64,000 bases of DNA from Rhodobacteraceae bacterium Alg231-04 (GCA_900143635.1 FREY01000008.1:124001-188000), one strand, 5' to 3'. Shown: positions 34,966-44,459, numbered from the stretch's first letter. Translations and numbers: made by a program. Notes: generated by a model not told the origin, from the sequence alone.

Positions 34966-36009
34966 TCAGTTCGCGAAGCCGGTGAAACGGCGTACCGCTT
35001 GGCCGCTGTTGAGACGGCTACCACCAGTTAGAACGACCTCCTGTTCACCCTCCAGACCGTCGGTGACCCGAAAGGTGCCGTGCTGGGTGGGGGTCACGTC
35101 AACGGCAACCCATGTAACGGTGCCTTCGTCCGCACCGACCGGAGAAAAGATCATGACGCCAATGTCGCCGCTTGGGTTGGGGACAAGCGCTGTGGCGGGC
35201 AGTTCGATCTGTTCTCTGCCGGTTTCGATGGCGACCCGTACCGTGGCCGAGGCGCCGGGGAAAACGTCGAACCCATCGGGGGGCGGCAGCAACAGGGTGA
35301 CCCGGTACGTTTGGCCTACCGTGCTGGCCTCGGCGTCGAATTCAAGGACCTGCAAGGGGTATTCGCCTGGTTGGCCAGGGAAGGAGGCGGTGATGTTGAA
35401 CTCTTCATTACCATCGGTGCGCTGGAACAGGATTTCGGGCACATCCACTTCGATGTGCAGCTCTGACATGTCATGCATCCGCACGATGGGCGTGCCGCTG
35501 TTTACCGTCGAGAAGAGTGCCACTTCGCGGCTGGAAATCAACGCATCGAATGGCGCTTTCAGCGTGGCGTGTTTTAGGTTGAACTCCGCCGTCCGCAGGG
35601 CAATGACTGCAAGGCCCGCTGCAGTTTCAGCGTCTTCGATCGAAACTTGGCTGACAGTTCCTTGCAATCTTTTCAGGCGCTGAACCGTTCTTTCGGCCTG
35701 TTCCAGCTGCAATTTGGCCTGCGCCAGCTGCAGGTCGAACTGTTCGAGGTCCAACTGTGCAATCAACTCACCGCGCGGCACGATGAAGCCCTCGACCACC
35801 GGGAATTCCAGAATTTGCCCCGACACCTGAAACGCCAGATCCACGGTCTGTTTGGCACTGACCTGACCAAAGAACTGACGTTCAACCGCAACCGGACCAA
35901 CGGCGGTCGTCAGCAGCTTCACCGGCTTCAGAACCTCCTGCGCGAGAGCAGGGGCCGCCTGCAGGGCACTGGCCGCCAGAATGGCAAAGAGGGTGTGTAT
36001 TACTCGCAT
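34966..36009 (-). CDS. RND efflux periplasmic adaptor (membrane-fusion protein)
   Basis: A 347-residue HlyD/AcrA-family protein with a signal peptide (cut near ALAQE, residue 24). The biotinyl-lipoyl half-motifs (VSGQILEFPVVEGFIVPRGE and LKHATLKAPFDALIS) flank a short coiled coil (residues 90-125, LEQFDLQLAQAKLQLEQAER). The beta-barrel domain follows. It bridges the inner-membrane pump to an outer-membrane channel. The ribosome site AAGGA lies within the end of the MarR gene, which overlaps by 10 bases, so regulator, adaptor and pump form one operon. Confidence 0.9.
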   Translation of the reverse strand: MRVIHTLFAILAASALQAAPALAQEVLKPVKLLTTAVGPVAVERQFFGQVSAKQTVDLAFQVSGQILEFPVVEGFIVPRGELIAQLDLEQFDLQLAQAKLQLEQAERTVQRLKRLQGTVSQVSIEDAETAAGLAVIALRTAEFNLKHATLKAPFDALISSREVALFSTVNSGTPIVRMHDMSELHIEVDVPEILFQRTDGNEEFNITASFPGQPGEYPLQVLEFDAEASTVGQTYRVTLLLPPPDGFDVFPGASATVRVAIETGREQIELPATALVPNPSGDIGVMIFSPVGADEGTVTWVAVDVTPTQHGTFRVTDGLEGEQEVVLTGGSRLNSGQAVRRFTGFAN

Positions 36010-36482
36010 GTCTTCAGTCCTTCCGGTGACCCGGTACTCATTATGTTGTCGAAAATCTTGCAGGCGAGTTCCGAAAAGATCCGGGTCTCTTCGCCTGAAA
36101 GCCCGGACGAAGTTTCAAAGATCTTCACGGCGAGCCGTTCCATTTCGAGGCGTCGCTCCCATCCGGCTTCGGTCAGTTGGATCAACCAGGCGCGGCGATC
36201 TTCGGGATCGCGGCTGCGGCTCAGGTAGCCATGTGCCTCCAGGCTGTCCGCCGCTGCGGTGACGGCCGAAGGCGCTGACAGCATCAGCTTAGCCATGACA
36301 CCCATGCGGCGCGGTACGTCCAGCCGGATGACGATCCGAGCTTCCAATTTGGTCAGCTGGGGATCGATGTTGATCAGTTCGATCTGCTCGTTGAGTTTCC
36401 AATATAGCGCGAAAACGCCCATCATCGCCTGAATTTCGGGCGTGAGCTTGCGGAATTCCTCGTCGGTTTCGATCTCGGTCAC
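36000..36482 (-). CDS. MarR-family transcriptional regulator of the efflux operon
   Basis: A 160-residue winged-helix regulator. LTKLEARIVIRLD, MLSAPSAVTAAADSLEAHGY and the wing SRDPEDRRAWLIQLTEAG are typical of MarR. I choose the GTG at 36482 with AAGGAG seven bases upstream; the frame continues to 36578 without MarR-like sequence. As the first gene of the operon, it probably represses its own transcription and that of the pump genes until a ligand binds. Confidence 0.85.
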   Translation of the reverse strand: MTEIETDEEFRKLTPEIQAMMGVFALYWKLNEQIELINIDPQLTKLEARIVIRLDVPRRMGVMAKLMLSAPSAVTAAADSLEAHGYLSRSRDPEDRRAWLIQLTEAGWERRLEMERLAVKIFETSSGLSGEETRIFSELACKIFDNIMSTGSPEGLKTCE

Positions 36483-36809
36483 AACGGTCTCCTTGTTGTG
36501 GACTAAATTGCTTCTGTTTTTGAAAGATTCAATAACGCAAGTAAGCCAACAGGTCTGACTGTGCCGCATTTCCCACATTTAGCCAGACAACTGCACCGGA
36601 GCAGCTGGCACGGCAGCAGCGCGACGACAGCCTTTGGCTGAATCACCTCAACATCCGATGGCACTATATTACTGGGCTTGATTTGAATGCGGGGCAGGTT
36701 TCTGTTGTATCACCGCTGTACGCCACCATAGTGATCGCGCCGATTACTCCCCTTTTTTGAACCTATCCGTCTGCAAGCCTCGCATTGACCCCAAATTGTG
36801 AAAAATGCT
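36483..36809. other. Intergenic region upstream of the MarR operon
   Basis: About 330 bases with no recognisable gene. It must hold the marR promoter near 36490-36600 and ends in the decayed IS6 fragment. No clear operator palindrome was found by eye. Confidence 0.4.
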
Positions 36810-37162
36810 TGGGAAACGCCACGATTTTGATGCCTTTCCGCCCCATCAGTTTTTCGCGCTTTCGAGTCGGTCGATGCGATTGTTCAGGCCGTTGTGTGCC
36901 CGGTGATCGGCATTGGGCATCAAAGTGTTGATCGGGTTGATATAGCTTCGCAGCTTATCCGTGATGACGACCCGCGGGGTGCCGAACTGGTCAATCAGGC
37001 GCCTCAGAAACCGCTTGGCCGCTTTGGCGTTCCGGTGCTTCTGCACGAGAATGTCGAGTACGTCGCCGTTCGCATCGACAGCCCACCAGAGCCAGTGTTT
37101 CACACTATTTATCGGGACAACGACTTCGTCGAGGTGCGACTTGTCGGCGGCGGCGGGTCGGT
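36810..37162 (-). pseudogene. IS6-family transposase fragment
   Basis: Encodes the central part of an IS6 transposase: SHLDEVVVPINSVKHWLWWA, DILVQKHRNAKAAKRFLRR and VITDKLRSYINPINTLMP. The N-terminal helix-turn-helix and the Glu-containing end are missing; near 36850 the frame breaks so that the RPTRKREKLMGR sequence continues in another frame. It is related to, but clearly diverged from, the intact copy at 7018-7826. It is fused to IS30 sequence on its 5' side. Confidence 0.8.
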
Positions 37163-37685
37163 TTTGCCGCCGGTGCCCGCGTGGCCTGCGGTGTTTGAGA
37201 TGTTCAGGGAGGTGGCTGAAGAACAGTTCATCGCGGCCGTCCTTGGAATATGCGAAACGGCAGATCGTCTCATGGCTCACCCGGATCAGAAGGCGTTCAA
37301 GTCTCATTCGGCCCCGCGATCTGCTCGGGCGACTAACCGGCCTTGAGCCAGCCTTCGATGGCTTCTTTCAACTCACGATGTTTGATCAACTTTCGCTGTC
37401 GTGCGCGTCGATCTGCCTGCATCTGATGGGCCGCAGCGCCGTAATAGCCATCACATTTTGGCAGGCTCTCGTCGCTGAAATGGTTCCGCTTCAACTCTCG
37501 GAAAATCGTTGATCTGCAGCGCTTGAGAACACGCGCCATCTCGTCAACAGGGACCTTTGCGTGCCTCCAGCGTTCTATTCTGCGTCGTTCTGTGACACTC
37601 AGCTGGCAATAAACGGTTCCCATGCCGCTTCCTCTTGTTAGATAAACTGCTGTTTTCTAACAAGAGTCGCAGTTGGAAGTAGCGC
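37163..37685 (-). pseudogene. IS30-family transposase remnant
   Basis: The N-terminal part reads MGTVYCQLSVTERRRIERWR and FRELKRNHFSDESLPKCDGY, the IS30 helix-turn-helix region, ending EAIEGWLKAG before a TAG that replaces a tryptophan (family reads GWLKAGWSPEQIAGRM). After a frameshift it continues RMRLERLLIRVSHETICRFA and SKDGRDELFFSHLPEH, then stops at the junction with IS6 sequence near 37163. The catalytic DDE core is gone. An AT-richer end at about 37640-37685 may be the right terminus of the element. Confidence 0.8.
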
Positions 37686-37686
37686 G

Positions 37687-38166
37687 CACCCGCTTGTGCA
37701 GAATTTTGCCGGAGGTAACACAATGGTTCTGAACCGCGCAGCCCTGGAACTCGTTCAGCGCGCCTTACCCTGCATGCCGCTGCCTTCGGTGCATGATTGG
37801 TGGCTATATCAGCTGATCGCCGGCGCGGGCGGAACCGTTCTCCACGACAACAGGCCACAGTTATTGTACCGCCAACACGGTATAAATCAGATCGGTGCCA
37901 ATGCCACTGTTGCTTCCAATCTCCGACGCTTGGTCATGATGCTTGGCGGAACAAATCGCGGCTGGATGGATCAGAACATCACGGCGCTAGAGGCCTGTTC
38001 CGCACTTCTGACACCGGGTTCACACAGAAAGCTTGCACTGGTTGTCAGCGGACGCGACGGTCCGCGTCCTTTGGGATTGGCAAGGATGTGGAAAACCAGG
38101 TTGTATCGAAAGGGCAATTTGAACCATGCCGCACTGTGGCTCGCTGCGGCCTTGCACAAATTGTGA
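37687..38166 (+). pseudogene. 5'-truncated family-2 glycosyltransferase
   Basis: The visible frame begins HPLVQNFAGGNTMVLNRAAL, then SVHDWWLYQLIAGAGGTVLH and PQLLYRQHGINQIGAN, which is the C-terminal half of rhamnosyltransferase-like GT2 enzymes. The N-terminal nucleotide-sugar-binding half, with the DxD motif, is absent: the frame runs directly out of the IS30 end. The IS event therefore removed the front of the gene, or the gene was captured at a recombination junction. No promoter or true start is visible. Confidence 0.8.
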
Positions 38167-38771
38167 GACGAAGGGTTTCGTGACGATTGCCATATTGTTT
38201 TCATCGGCTGAGAAGTTCTATGTGCTATCGCTCCGTCGAGTGGTTTGAACCCCGAATAATGGCTTGCTACAGCGCCTGTTGACCCAAAAGCCGCGGATGT
38301 TTGCCGCTATTGCCTTGGCAAACATCCCTCTCACACATGCTGTGCATGTGTTGCCGGGCAAGGGGTGGCGGATGGCCTCTGGGCCATGATGACAAAACAA
38401 GAGGATTACCGGAACCTGATGGCAGCGATGGCATAAGCGCACAGCACTTGTCATTGTGCTGGAGCTATCCAACTCGGTTTGTTGCGATGCTTCTGATCCG
38501 CGCATCGCCATTCCGGCCGATGTCTACTTCGGGCGGGACAAAGCCCGTCAACAACGGCGAGAAAGGATCAAACAAAAGTCCCTAGAAGCACGGCGATTGC
38601 ATCACAGGCAGCACGATGCATTATCAAATCAATCAGATGAACCTAACTCTCTCTTATTTGAAGCTGTTTTTGGATCCAAAAACTCTGCCGACGTATACGC
38701 GACCACATCTGCCGTCGGGGGGCGGTCCATCATCAAAACCCGTGCGTAGAAAGCAGCAGGCCCAAGGTCAA
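38167..38771. other. 600-base non-coding stretch with two adjacent inverted repeats
   Basis: No frame has family motifs. GGATGTTTGCC at 38295-38305 pairs perfectly with 38317-38327 (11 bp, 11-base loop), and ACACATGC at 38333-38340 pairs with 38344-38351 (8 bp, 3-base loop). The two hairpins are only five bases apart. The stretch lies between the truncated glycosyltransferase and the end of the ABC-transporter operon, and could be debris of a mobile element or hold a small structured RNA. Confidence 0.4.
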
Positions 38772-39587
38772 TCATACGGCCTCGCGCACTGCGCTTAAGA
38801 ACTGCTGGGTGCGTTCGCGCTTTGGATTGCCGAACAGTTCAGCTGGCGGCCCCTGCTCTTCAATTTTGCCACCATAGAAGAAGCAAACACGATCCGAGAT
38901 ATCGCGCGCGAAGCCCATCTGGTGGGTGACCATCAACATTGTCAGGTTGTGTTCGGACACCAGACCGCGAATAACATTGGTCACCTCGCCGATAACTTCG
39001 GGGTCCAGCGCGGATGTAACCTCGTCGAACAGCATCACCTTGGGCCGCATCGCCAGTGCCCGGGCAATGGCCACCCGCTGCTGTTGCCCGCCGGACAGGC
39101 GCGACGGGTGCTGGTCCTTCTTGGCGATCATGCCGACCAGTTCCAGCAGTTCCTCTGAGCGGTCGCGGGCCTCGGCCTTGGACAGGCCCAGCACCTGAAC
39201 TGGTCCTTCCATGCAGTTTTCCAGCGCTGTCATATGCGGGAACAGGTTGAAATGCTGGAAACACATGCCGATGTCGACGCGGCGTTCATGCAGGTGGCGT
39301 GCATTGGCGCGCACCAGCCCGCCGTTGCCCGGCATATGGGTCAACGGCTTGCCGTCCACATAAATGCAGCCGCGGTTGATCTCCTCCAGCGTCATCAGCA
39401 TGCGCAGAACGGTTGTCTTGCCTGAACCGGAAGGGCCGATTATCGACACCATTTCACCAGAATTCACGTCCAGATCAAGATCGTCCAGAACGGTCAGCGC
39501 ACCGTATGATTTGCGCACCTTCCTGAAGCTGACCATCGGGATGTTATCGCCTGTCAGCTCCAGCGGATAGCCTGTCATGTCTTCCAT
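38772..39587 (-). CDS. ehuA: Ehu-type (ectoine/polar amino-acid) ABC transporter ATPase
   Basis: A 271-residue ATP-binding subunit. Walker A is IGPSGSGKTTVLR, the signature LSGGQQQR and Walker B VMLFDEVTSALDPE. The pattern LRMLMTLEEINRG, the insertion LTHMPGNGGLVRANARHLHE and the end FFYGGKIEEQGPPAELF resemble EhuA of ectoine/hydroxyectoine importers more than generic GlnQ proteins. It is the last gene of the operon that begins near 46425 and overlaps the ehuD stop by a base or two (TAATG). Powers import of ectoine or a related amino-acid solute; substrate not proven. Confidence 0.8.
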   Translation of the reverse strand: MEDMTGYPLELTGDNIPMVSFRKVRKSYGALTVLDDLDLDVNSGEMVSIIGPSGSGKTTVLRMLMTLEEINRGCIYVDGKPLTHMPGNGGLVRANARHLHERRVDIGMCFQHFNLFPHMTALENCMEGPVQVLGLSKAEARDRSEELLELVGMIAKKDQHPSRLSGGQQQRVAIARALAMRPKVMLFDEVTSALDPEVIGEVTNVIRGLVSEHNLTMLMVTHQMGFARDISDRVCFFYGGKIEEQGPPAELFGNPKRERTQQFLSAVREAV

Positions 39588-40255
39588 TATTTTAGTCCCA
39601 TTTTTCGACGAACTAAGCCGTCGAAGACTTTGATCAAACCGGCCGCAGGCAATGAGATTGCCAAGAAGATGAGGCCAACCAGAGTGAAGGGTTCAAGGAA
39701 CCTGTAGTTTTCGGTTCCGATGGCATTGGCCGTGTGGATCAACTCCGCAACCCCAATGACCGACAGCATCGGCGTGTCCTTGAAAATCCCGACCAGATAG
39801 TTCCCCATTCCAGCGACGGAAGGCACGATTGCCTGGGGGATGATAATCCGGCGATATTTCTGCACCGTTGTCATATTCAGAGTCGTTGCCGCCTCCCACT
39901 GTCCACGCGGCACGCTGTCCAACCCGCCGCGATAAACCTCAGAGAGGTAGCAGGAATAATGCAGGCCAATAGCGATCATGCCTGACGCCCAAGGGCTGAG
40001 ACGCACACCAAACTGTGGGCCGACGTAGAATACAAAGAAGATCTGCAGTAGCAGCGGGGTGGAGCGGACGAATTCAACAAACTCACGCACAACAAAGGTC
40101 AGCACACGATACGGCGAACGCTGTGCAATCGCCAGGATCAGCCCCAGAACGAGCGCGATGGCGTAGCCTGCTCCGGCCGCGATCAGCGTGTTGCCGGTGG
40201 CCTGCAGTAGGCGCGGCAGAATTTCCCAGACAAACTCCCATTTCCATTCAAACAT
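39587..40255 (-). CDS. ehuD: Ehu-type ABC transporter permease
   Basis: A 222-residue inner-membrane permease of the polar amino-acid (HisM/GlnP) family with about five membrane segments. FVRSTPLLLQIFFVFYVGPQ and the EAA loop VPRGQWEAATTLNMTTVQKY are clear; the latter contacts the ATPase. It starts three bases after the other permease. Together the two form the heterodimeric channel. Confidence 0.85.
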   Translation of the reverse strand: MFEWKWEFVWEILPRLLQATGNTLIAAGAGYAIALVLGLILAIAQRSPYRVLTFVVREFVEFVRSTPLLLQIFFVFYVGPQFGVRLSPWASGMIAIGLHYSCYLSEVYRGGLDSVPRGQWEAATTLNMTTVQKYRRIIIPQAIVPSVAGMGNYLVGIFKDTPMLSVIGVAELIHTANAIGTENYRFLEPFTLVGLIFLAISLPAAGLIKVFDGLVRRKMGLK

Positions 40256-40258
40256 GGG

Positions 40259-40924
40259 TCAAGCCCTCCCCATTTTGCGGGCCATGTGGCGTTCCAGCCA
40301 GCGCATAAAAGGCGTGACGAAGAAACGGGCAAGCACATAATAGACAACCAGCGCTGCTCCAAAGACCTGTGCGGACAGGAAGGTCGAGGAATTGATTTGT
40401 CGGGCCTCAAACATCAGATCGGTGACCGAAATCAGAGAAACCAGAGCTGTTCCCTTCAGCAGTTCGATCATCAAATTGCCCCAAGGCGGCAGCATGTAGA
40501 CCAGAGCCTGCGGCAAGATGATCCGACGCATCCGTTGGGCAGGGCTCATGTTGATGGCCAGTGCGGCTTCCCATTGCCCTTTGGGCACCGATAGGATGCC
40601 ACCGCGGACAAGTTCTGCGCCATAGGCACCGATGTTCATGCCTACCGCCAAATATCCGGCCGTAAATTTTTCAATCGTCAGACCAAACAGAGGCAGGACG
40701 AAGAAGATCCAGTACAGCTGAACCACTAGCGATGTGCCGCGAAAGATCTCTATATAGGTCACTGCAACGCCGCGCATCGCAGCTTTTTGCGACAGCTTCA
40801 TGAGACCCATAGAAATCGAAATGGCAATGCCAAGCACCGCAGCCAGCAGGAACTGGGCGACTGTCACGCCGGCCCCTGACAACAGCCGGGGCCAGTACTG
40901 GACCAGGAAGTCAATAAATCCCAT
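40259..40924 (-). CDS. ehuC: Ehu-type ABC transporter permease
   Basis: A 221-residue permease of the same family with IEIFRGTSLVVQLYWIFFVL and the EAA loop VPKGQWEAALAINMSPAQRM. The ATG at 40924 is chosen over an in-frame TTG at 40942. It is 65 bases downstream of the binding-protein gene, with a strong hairpin in the gap, and three bases before the second permease. Confidence 0.85.
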   Translation of the reverse strand: MGFIDFLVQYWPRLLSGAGVTVAQFLLAAVLGIAISISMGLMKLSQKAAMRGVAVTYIEIFRGTSLVVQLYWIFFVLPLFGLTIEKFTAGYLAVGMNIGAYGAELVRGGILSVPKGQWEAALAINMSPAQRMRRIILPQALVYMLPPWGNLMIELLKGTALVSLISVTDLMFEARQINSSTFLSAQVFGAALVVYYVLARFFVTPFMRWLERHMARKMGRA

Positions 40925-40954
40925 GAGTTTTCCGTATCGCAAAAGGAATAGTCA

Positions 40955-40981
40955 CACGGTGCGGACCAAGACCGCACCGTG
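40955..40981 (-). other. Intergenic hairpin between binding-protein and permease genes
   Basis: CACGGTGCGG pairs perfectly with CCGCACCGTG (10 bp, 7-base loop). Such hairpins after substrate-binding protein genes commonly stabilise the upstream mRNA or reduce read-through so that the binding protein exceeds the membrane parts. No T-run, so full termination is unlikely. Confidence 0.65.
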
Positions 40982-40989
40982 CTTTCAGA

Positions 40990-41829
40990 TCAGCGGTTTG
41001 CGCAGACCCATTCTGAGGTTTTGTCACCGGGCAGGTTGCCCTCGGCGTAGCCGTAAGGGGTGACGGCCTGCATCATGTCTTCGCTACCAACATAGGCCGC
41101 CAGCGCGGTGTTGAATTTGGCCACAAATTCCGCATCCGCATCGCGAAAGCCAACACCGACCCAGTTCTGCGACCACTCGGGCAGCGCACCGGGATCAGTC
41201 ACATCTACGGCTTCGTCGGATTCGGCCAGAAAGGCGGCTTCGAAATAGGTCATGCCGCCGGCGTCCGCACGGTTGGCTTTGACCGCAGCCAGGACTTCGG
41301 CCGGTCCGGGAACCTGCATGATTGTTGCGTCAGTCAGGCCTTCTTTTTTGGCGACTTCCACGGTGTTGTTGCCTGCTGACGTGACCAGCATGGCGTCGGC
41401 CGCCAGAATGTCCTGATAGGTCTGGATCCCCTTAGGGTTGCCGGTCGGCACGATGAACGCATCGCCTGCACGCGCAACAGGCTCCGAGAAGCTGATGTTA
41501 TTGCAGCGGCTGTTCATGATGTAGAGCCCGCCGGTGACCATGTCATAACGATTGGCCTGCAGTCCCGGGATCAACCCACCCCAGTCGGTCACAGAGGTCT
41601 CGATGTTGTCGTGGCCCATTTCCTTCAGGATACCAACGGCAATCTCGTTGACAAAGCCTTTGGCTTCACCGTTTTCACCTGGGTAACCCCAGATCGGAAT
41701 ATTCGAAAAGCCGATGCGGATCGGCTCGCCTGCGGCGATCCGGTCTTCAATGGGGCCGGCAATTGCGGCAGTGGACGTGATGGCAGCCAGTGCGGCGCCG
41801 CCGAGGGTCTTAAGCAGTTTGCAAGTCAT
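40990..41829 (-). CDS. ehuB: Ehu-type ABC transporter substrate-binding protein
   Basis: A 279-residue periplasmic binding protein with a signal peptide (MTCKLLKTLGGAALAAITST, cut near AIAGP). The family-3 binding fold shows IRIGFSNIPIWGYPGENGEA, DWGGLIPGLQANRYDMVTGG and RCNNISFSEPVARAGDAF, close in pattern to EhuB. GGAGG ten bases before the ATG at 41829 marks the start; the open frame upstream is not coding. It delivers the solute to the two permeases. Gene order after it is permease, permease, ATPase. Confidence 0.8.
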   Translation of the reverse strand: MTCKLLKTLGGAALAAITSTAAIAGPIEDRIAAGEPIRIGFSNIPIWGYPGENGEAKGFVNEIAVGILKEMGHDNIETSVTDWGGLIPGLQANRYDMVTGGLYIMNSRCNNISFSEPVARAGDAFIVPTGNPKGIQTYQDILAADAMLVTSAGNNTVEVAKKEGLTDATIMQVPGPAEVLAAVKANRADAGGMTYFEAAFLAESDEAVDVTDPGALPEWSQNWVGVGFRDADAEFVAKFNTALAAYVGSEDMMQAVTPYGYAEGNLPGDKTSEWVCANR

Positions 41830-41984
41830 GGTATCCTCCCTGAGATTGACCTGTCTTCTAATTTTGGAACGCGCGGCCAATGCTGCTGCATTCCGCCACG
41901 GCCTAGTCACACCACCAAGGTGAGAGCCGTTATCCGGCAGTGTGACTGGACCATGGTTTCCTCCTTGCTGGCCGTTCCCTTCGA

Positions 41985-44441
41985 TCAGGAACCGGTCAAC
42001 ATGCGTGTACTTTTCGGGTCGTAGAACGGCGTCAGGCTGACATCCGCGCGAATGCTCTTGCCCTCGACCAGAACGGTGAATTCGCCATCCTCGACCGAGG
42101 CCTTGTCTGTTTTGCCTTCGGGCAGGGACAGCAGGCACAGGCCAACAGCGGCCCCAACCGTCTGCCCCCATGCACCGGCCGTCACATAGCCGGCGATCTT
42201 GCCGTCGCGCAGAACCGGTTCGTTGTGGTGCAGCAGCGGCGCGGCATCCTGCAACTTGATCGAGCACAGGAACGGCCCCTTGTTTTCCGCCTTGCGCGCC
42301 AGATAGGCATCGCGCCCGATGAAGGGGATCGGTTTCTTTGTCTTGCAGACAAACTCCATCCCGATCTGATGCGGGGCTTCGGAATAGGCCATGTCGTGGC
42401 CCCAATGCACAAAGCCCTTTTCCAGCCGCAGCGCGTTCAGTGCCTCACCGCCGATCAGGCGGATGCCAAAACCTTCGCCCGCCTGCATCAGCACCTCGAA
42501 CACATGTTCGGCGAAATCCGGAGTGACAAAGATCTCCCAGCCCATTTCACCGGAATAGGACAGGCGCTGTGCGAATACTTTCGCGTGGCCGATGTGGAAC
42601 TGCTGCAGGCTGTTGAAGGGGAAGGCCTCGTTGGAGGAATCCACATCGCTGACAGCCTGCAACAGGTCACGGCTTTTGGGGCCCATGATGCCCAGCACGC
42701 CATAATCCGGCGTGGCATCGCGCAGGCGTACATCCTCATCCGGTTGGATCAAATCGCGCAGGTGCAGATAGTCGCGCCGGGTGTGCGAGATCGAGCTCAT
42801 CATCATGAAGCTGTCATCTGCGTGGCGGGCCACCGTGACATCGCTTTCGATGCCACCGCGCTCGTTCAGCATCAGAGTATAGACGACGCGGCCGTTGGCC
42901 ATGGCCATGTTGTTGGTGCAAACACGCTGAAGGAAGATTTCGGTGTCTTTGCCCTCGACCATCAGCTTGCCCAGCATGGTGTAGTCGATCATCGCCACCG
43001 CTTCGCGCGCGGCCTTTTGTTCGGCGCAGGCGTAATCGAACCAGTTCTGGCGGCCAAAGCTGTATTCATACTTCGGCTCAACGCCCTCGGGGGCGAACCA
43101 GCCGGGGCGCTCCCAGCCCTGGGTCTCGCTGAAACAGGCGCCACGCGCCTTCATTGGGTGATAGAAGGGTGTGCGGCGCAGGTTGCGCAGGGTTTCGCGC
43201 TGGCGGTTCGGCCAGTGCATCGCATAGGTCAGCACAAGTGTTTCCGGGCAGCGTCCCTGAAGATAAGCGTCGCGGGCCTGGAATTCCTCACAGCGTTTCG
43301 GGTCCATCTCGCTCAGATCGCCCGGTGCGTGACCATCGATGATCCATTGCGCCAATGCGCGCCCGGCGCCAGAACCGGACTGGATGCCGGTCGAATTGAC
43401 GCCGGCCAGCACATAGTAGTTCTTCACATCGGGCGCTTCGCCCAGCGTGAAACGGCCATCGTAGGAATAGCTCTCTGGTCCGTTGAAGAAAGTGCGGATA
43501 CCGGTTTCCTGCAGGATCGGAACCCGGTTCATCGCCAGTTCCAGCACCTCCATCACATCGTCTTCGACAAACGGCAGGCTGTCGAATTCAAAGCTTTCAG
43601 AGATGCCTTTCATCCCCCATGCTTTGGCCTCGAAGTGAGCAAAGCCAAACAGCAGCTTGCCGGCGTCTTCCTTCCAGTAGGTGCCATCGCAGTAAGAGCG
43701 CAGAACCGGAAGGTCGCTGGGCAGATCCTTGATGGTTTCGGTCACAAGGTAGTAATGTTCGCAGGCGTGCAGCGGCACGCCGACGTCGTTCTGCTGGCCC
43801 AATTCACGCGCCCACATGCCGGCGCAGTTCACCACCACATCGGCATCAATTGTGCCCTGATCGGTGCGCACGCCAACGGCCTTGCCATCGCGGGTCAGCA
43901 CCTCTTCGGCCTTGATGTTCTCAAAGATCTTGGCGCCGCGCATCCGCGCGCCTTTGGCCAGCGCGGTGGTCAGATCAACCGGGTTGGCTGAGCCATCGCT
44001 GGGCATGTAAATCCCGCCCAGCACGCCCTCGGGGTTCATCAGTGGCCAGCGTTCTTCGATCGCTGCGGTTTCAAGGTAATGCGCTTCAATCCCGAACAGG
44101 GCGGCAAAATCCGCCTTGCGCTTCAACTCGGCCATGCGCTCGGCATTTGTCGCCACCGAGATGGAACCCGACCGGCGGTAACCCGGATTCTGGCCGGTTT
44201 CGGCCTCAATTTCCTCCAGCAGTTCAATGCCATATTTGGCAAAACCGGTGGTGGCATGGCTGCCCTGAAGCTGGCCGACCAGCCCGGCGGCGTGCCAGGT
44301 CGTGCCGCTGGTCAGCTGTTTGCGTTCCAAGAGGACAATGTCGGTCATCCCCTGTTTGGCCAGATGATAGGCCACCGAACAGCCATGGATGCCGCCACCA
44401 ATAATGACAGCCTGCGCCTGAGACGGGAGTTGTTTGTTCAT
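41985..44441 (-). CDS. FAD-dependent dimethylglycine/sarcosine-dehydrogenase-like protein with GcvT domain
   Basis: An 818-residue two-domain protein. The N-terminal half is a DAO-type FAD oxidoreductase with the dinucleotide motif VIIGGGIHGCSVAYHLAK and TSGTTWHAAGLVGQL (site of covalent flavin in dimethylglycine dehydrogenases: Trp-His). The C-terminal half (from about residue 430) is an aminomethyltransferase/GcvT fold that takes the released formaldehyde onto tetrahydrofolate (YSGEMGWEIFVTPD). Such proteins oxidatively demethylate N-methyl amino acids. It lies 18 bases after the M24 gene in the operon with the Ehu-type importer, so the imported solute or a product of it is probably an N-methylated amine. 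Confidence 0.85.
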   Translation of the reverse strand: MNKQLPSQAQAVIIGGGIHGCSVAYHLAKQGMTDIVLLERKQLTSGTTWHAAGLVGQLQGSHATTGFAKYGIELLEEIEAETGQNPGYRRSGSISVATNAERMAELKRKADFAALFGIEAHYLETAAIEERWPLMNPEGVLGGIYMPSDGSANPVDLTTALAKGARMRGAKIFENIKAEEVLTRDGKAVGVRTDQGTIDADVVVNCAGMWARELGQQNDVGVPLHACEHYYLVTETIKDLPSDLPVLRSYCDGTYWKEDAGKLLFGFAHFEAKAWGMKGISESFEFDSLPFVEDDVMEVLELAMNRVPILQETGIRTFFNGPESYSYDGRFTLGEAPDVKNYYVLAGVNSTGIQSGSGAGRALAQWIIDGHAPGDLSEMDPKRCEEFQARDAYLQGRCPETLVLTYAMHWPNRQRETLRNLRRTPFYHPMKARGACFSETQGWERPGWFAPEGVEPKYEYSFGRQNWFDYACAEQKAAREAVAMIDYTMLGKLMVEGKDTEIFLQRVCTNNMAMANGRVVYTLMLNERGGIESDVTVARHADDSFMMMSSISHTRRDYLHLRDLIQPDEDVRLRDATPDYGVLGIMGPKSRDLLQAVSDVDSSNEAFPFNSLQQFHIGHAKVFAQRLSYSGEMGWEIFVTPDFAEHVFEVLMQAGEGFGIRLIGGEALNALRLEKGFVHWGHDMAYSEAPHQIGMEFVCKTKKPIPFIGRDAYLARKAENKGPFLCSIKLQDAAPLLHHNEPVLRDGKIAGYVTAGAWGQTVGAAVGLCLLSLPEGKTDKASVEDGEFTVLVEGKSIRADVSLTPFYDPKSTRMLTGS

Positions 44442-44459
44442 GTTCTTGGACCCGTTGAA

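Noticed and set aside
41830-42405. Upstream extension of the Ehu-type binding protein
   Set aside because: The signal peptide and GGAGG ribosome site fix the start at 41829; the extension overlaps the FAD oxidoreductase gene.
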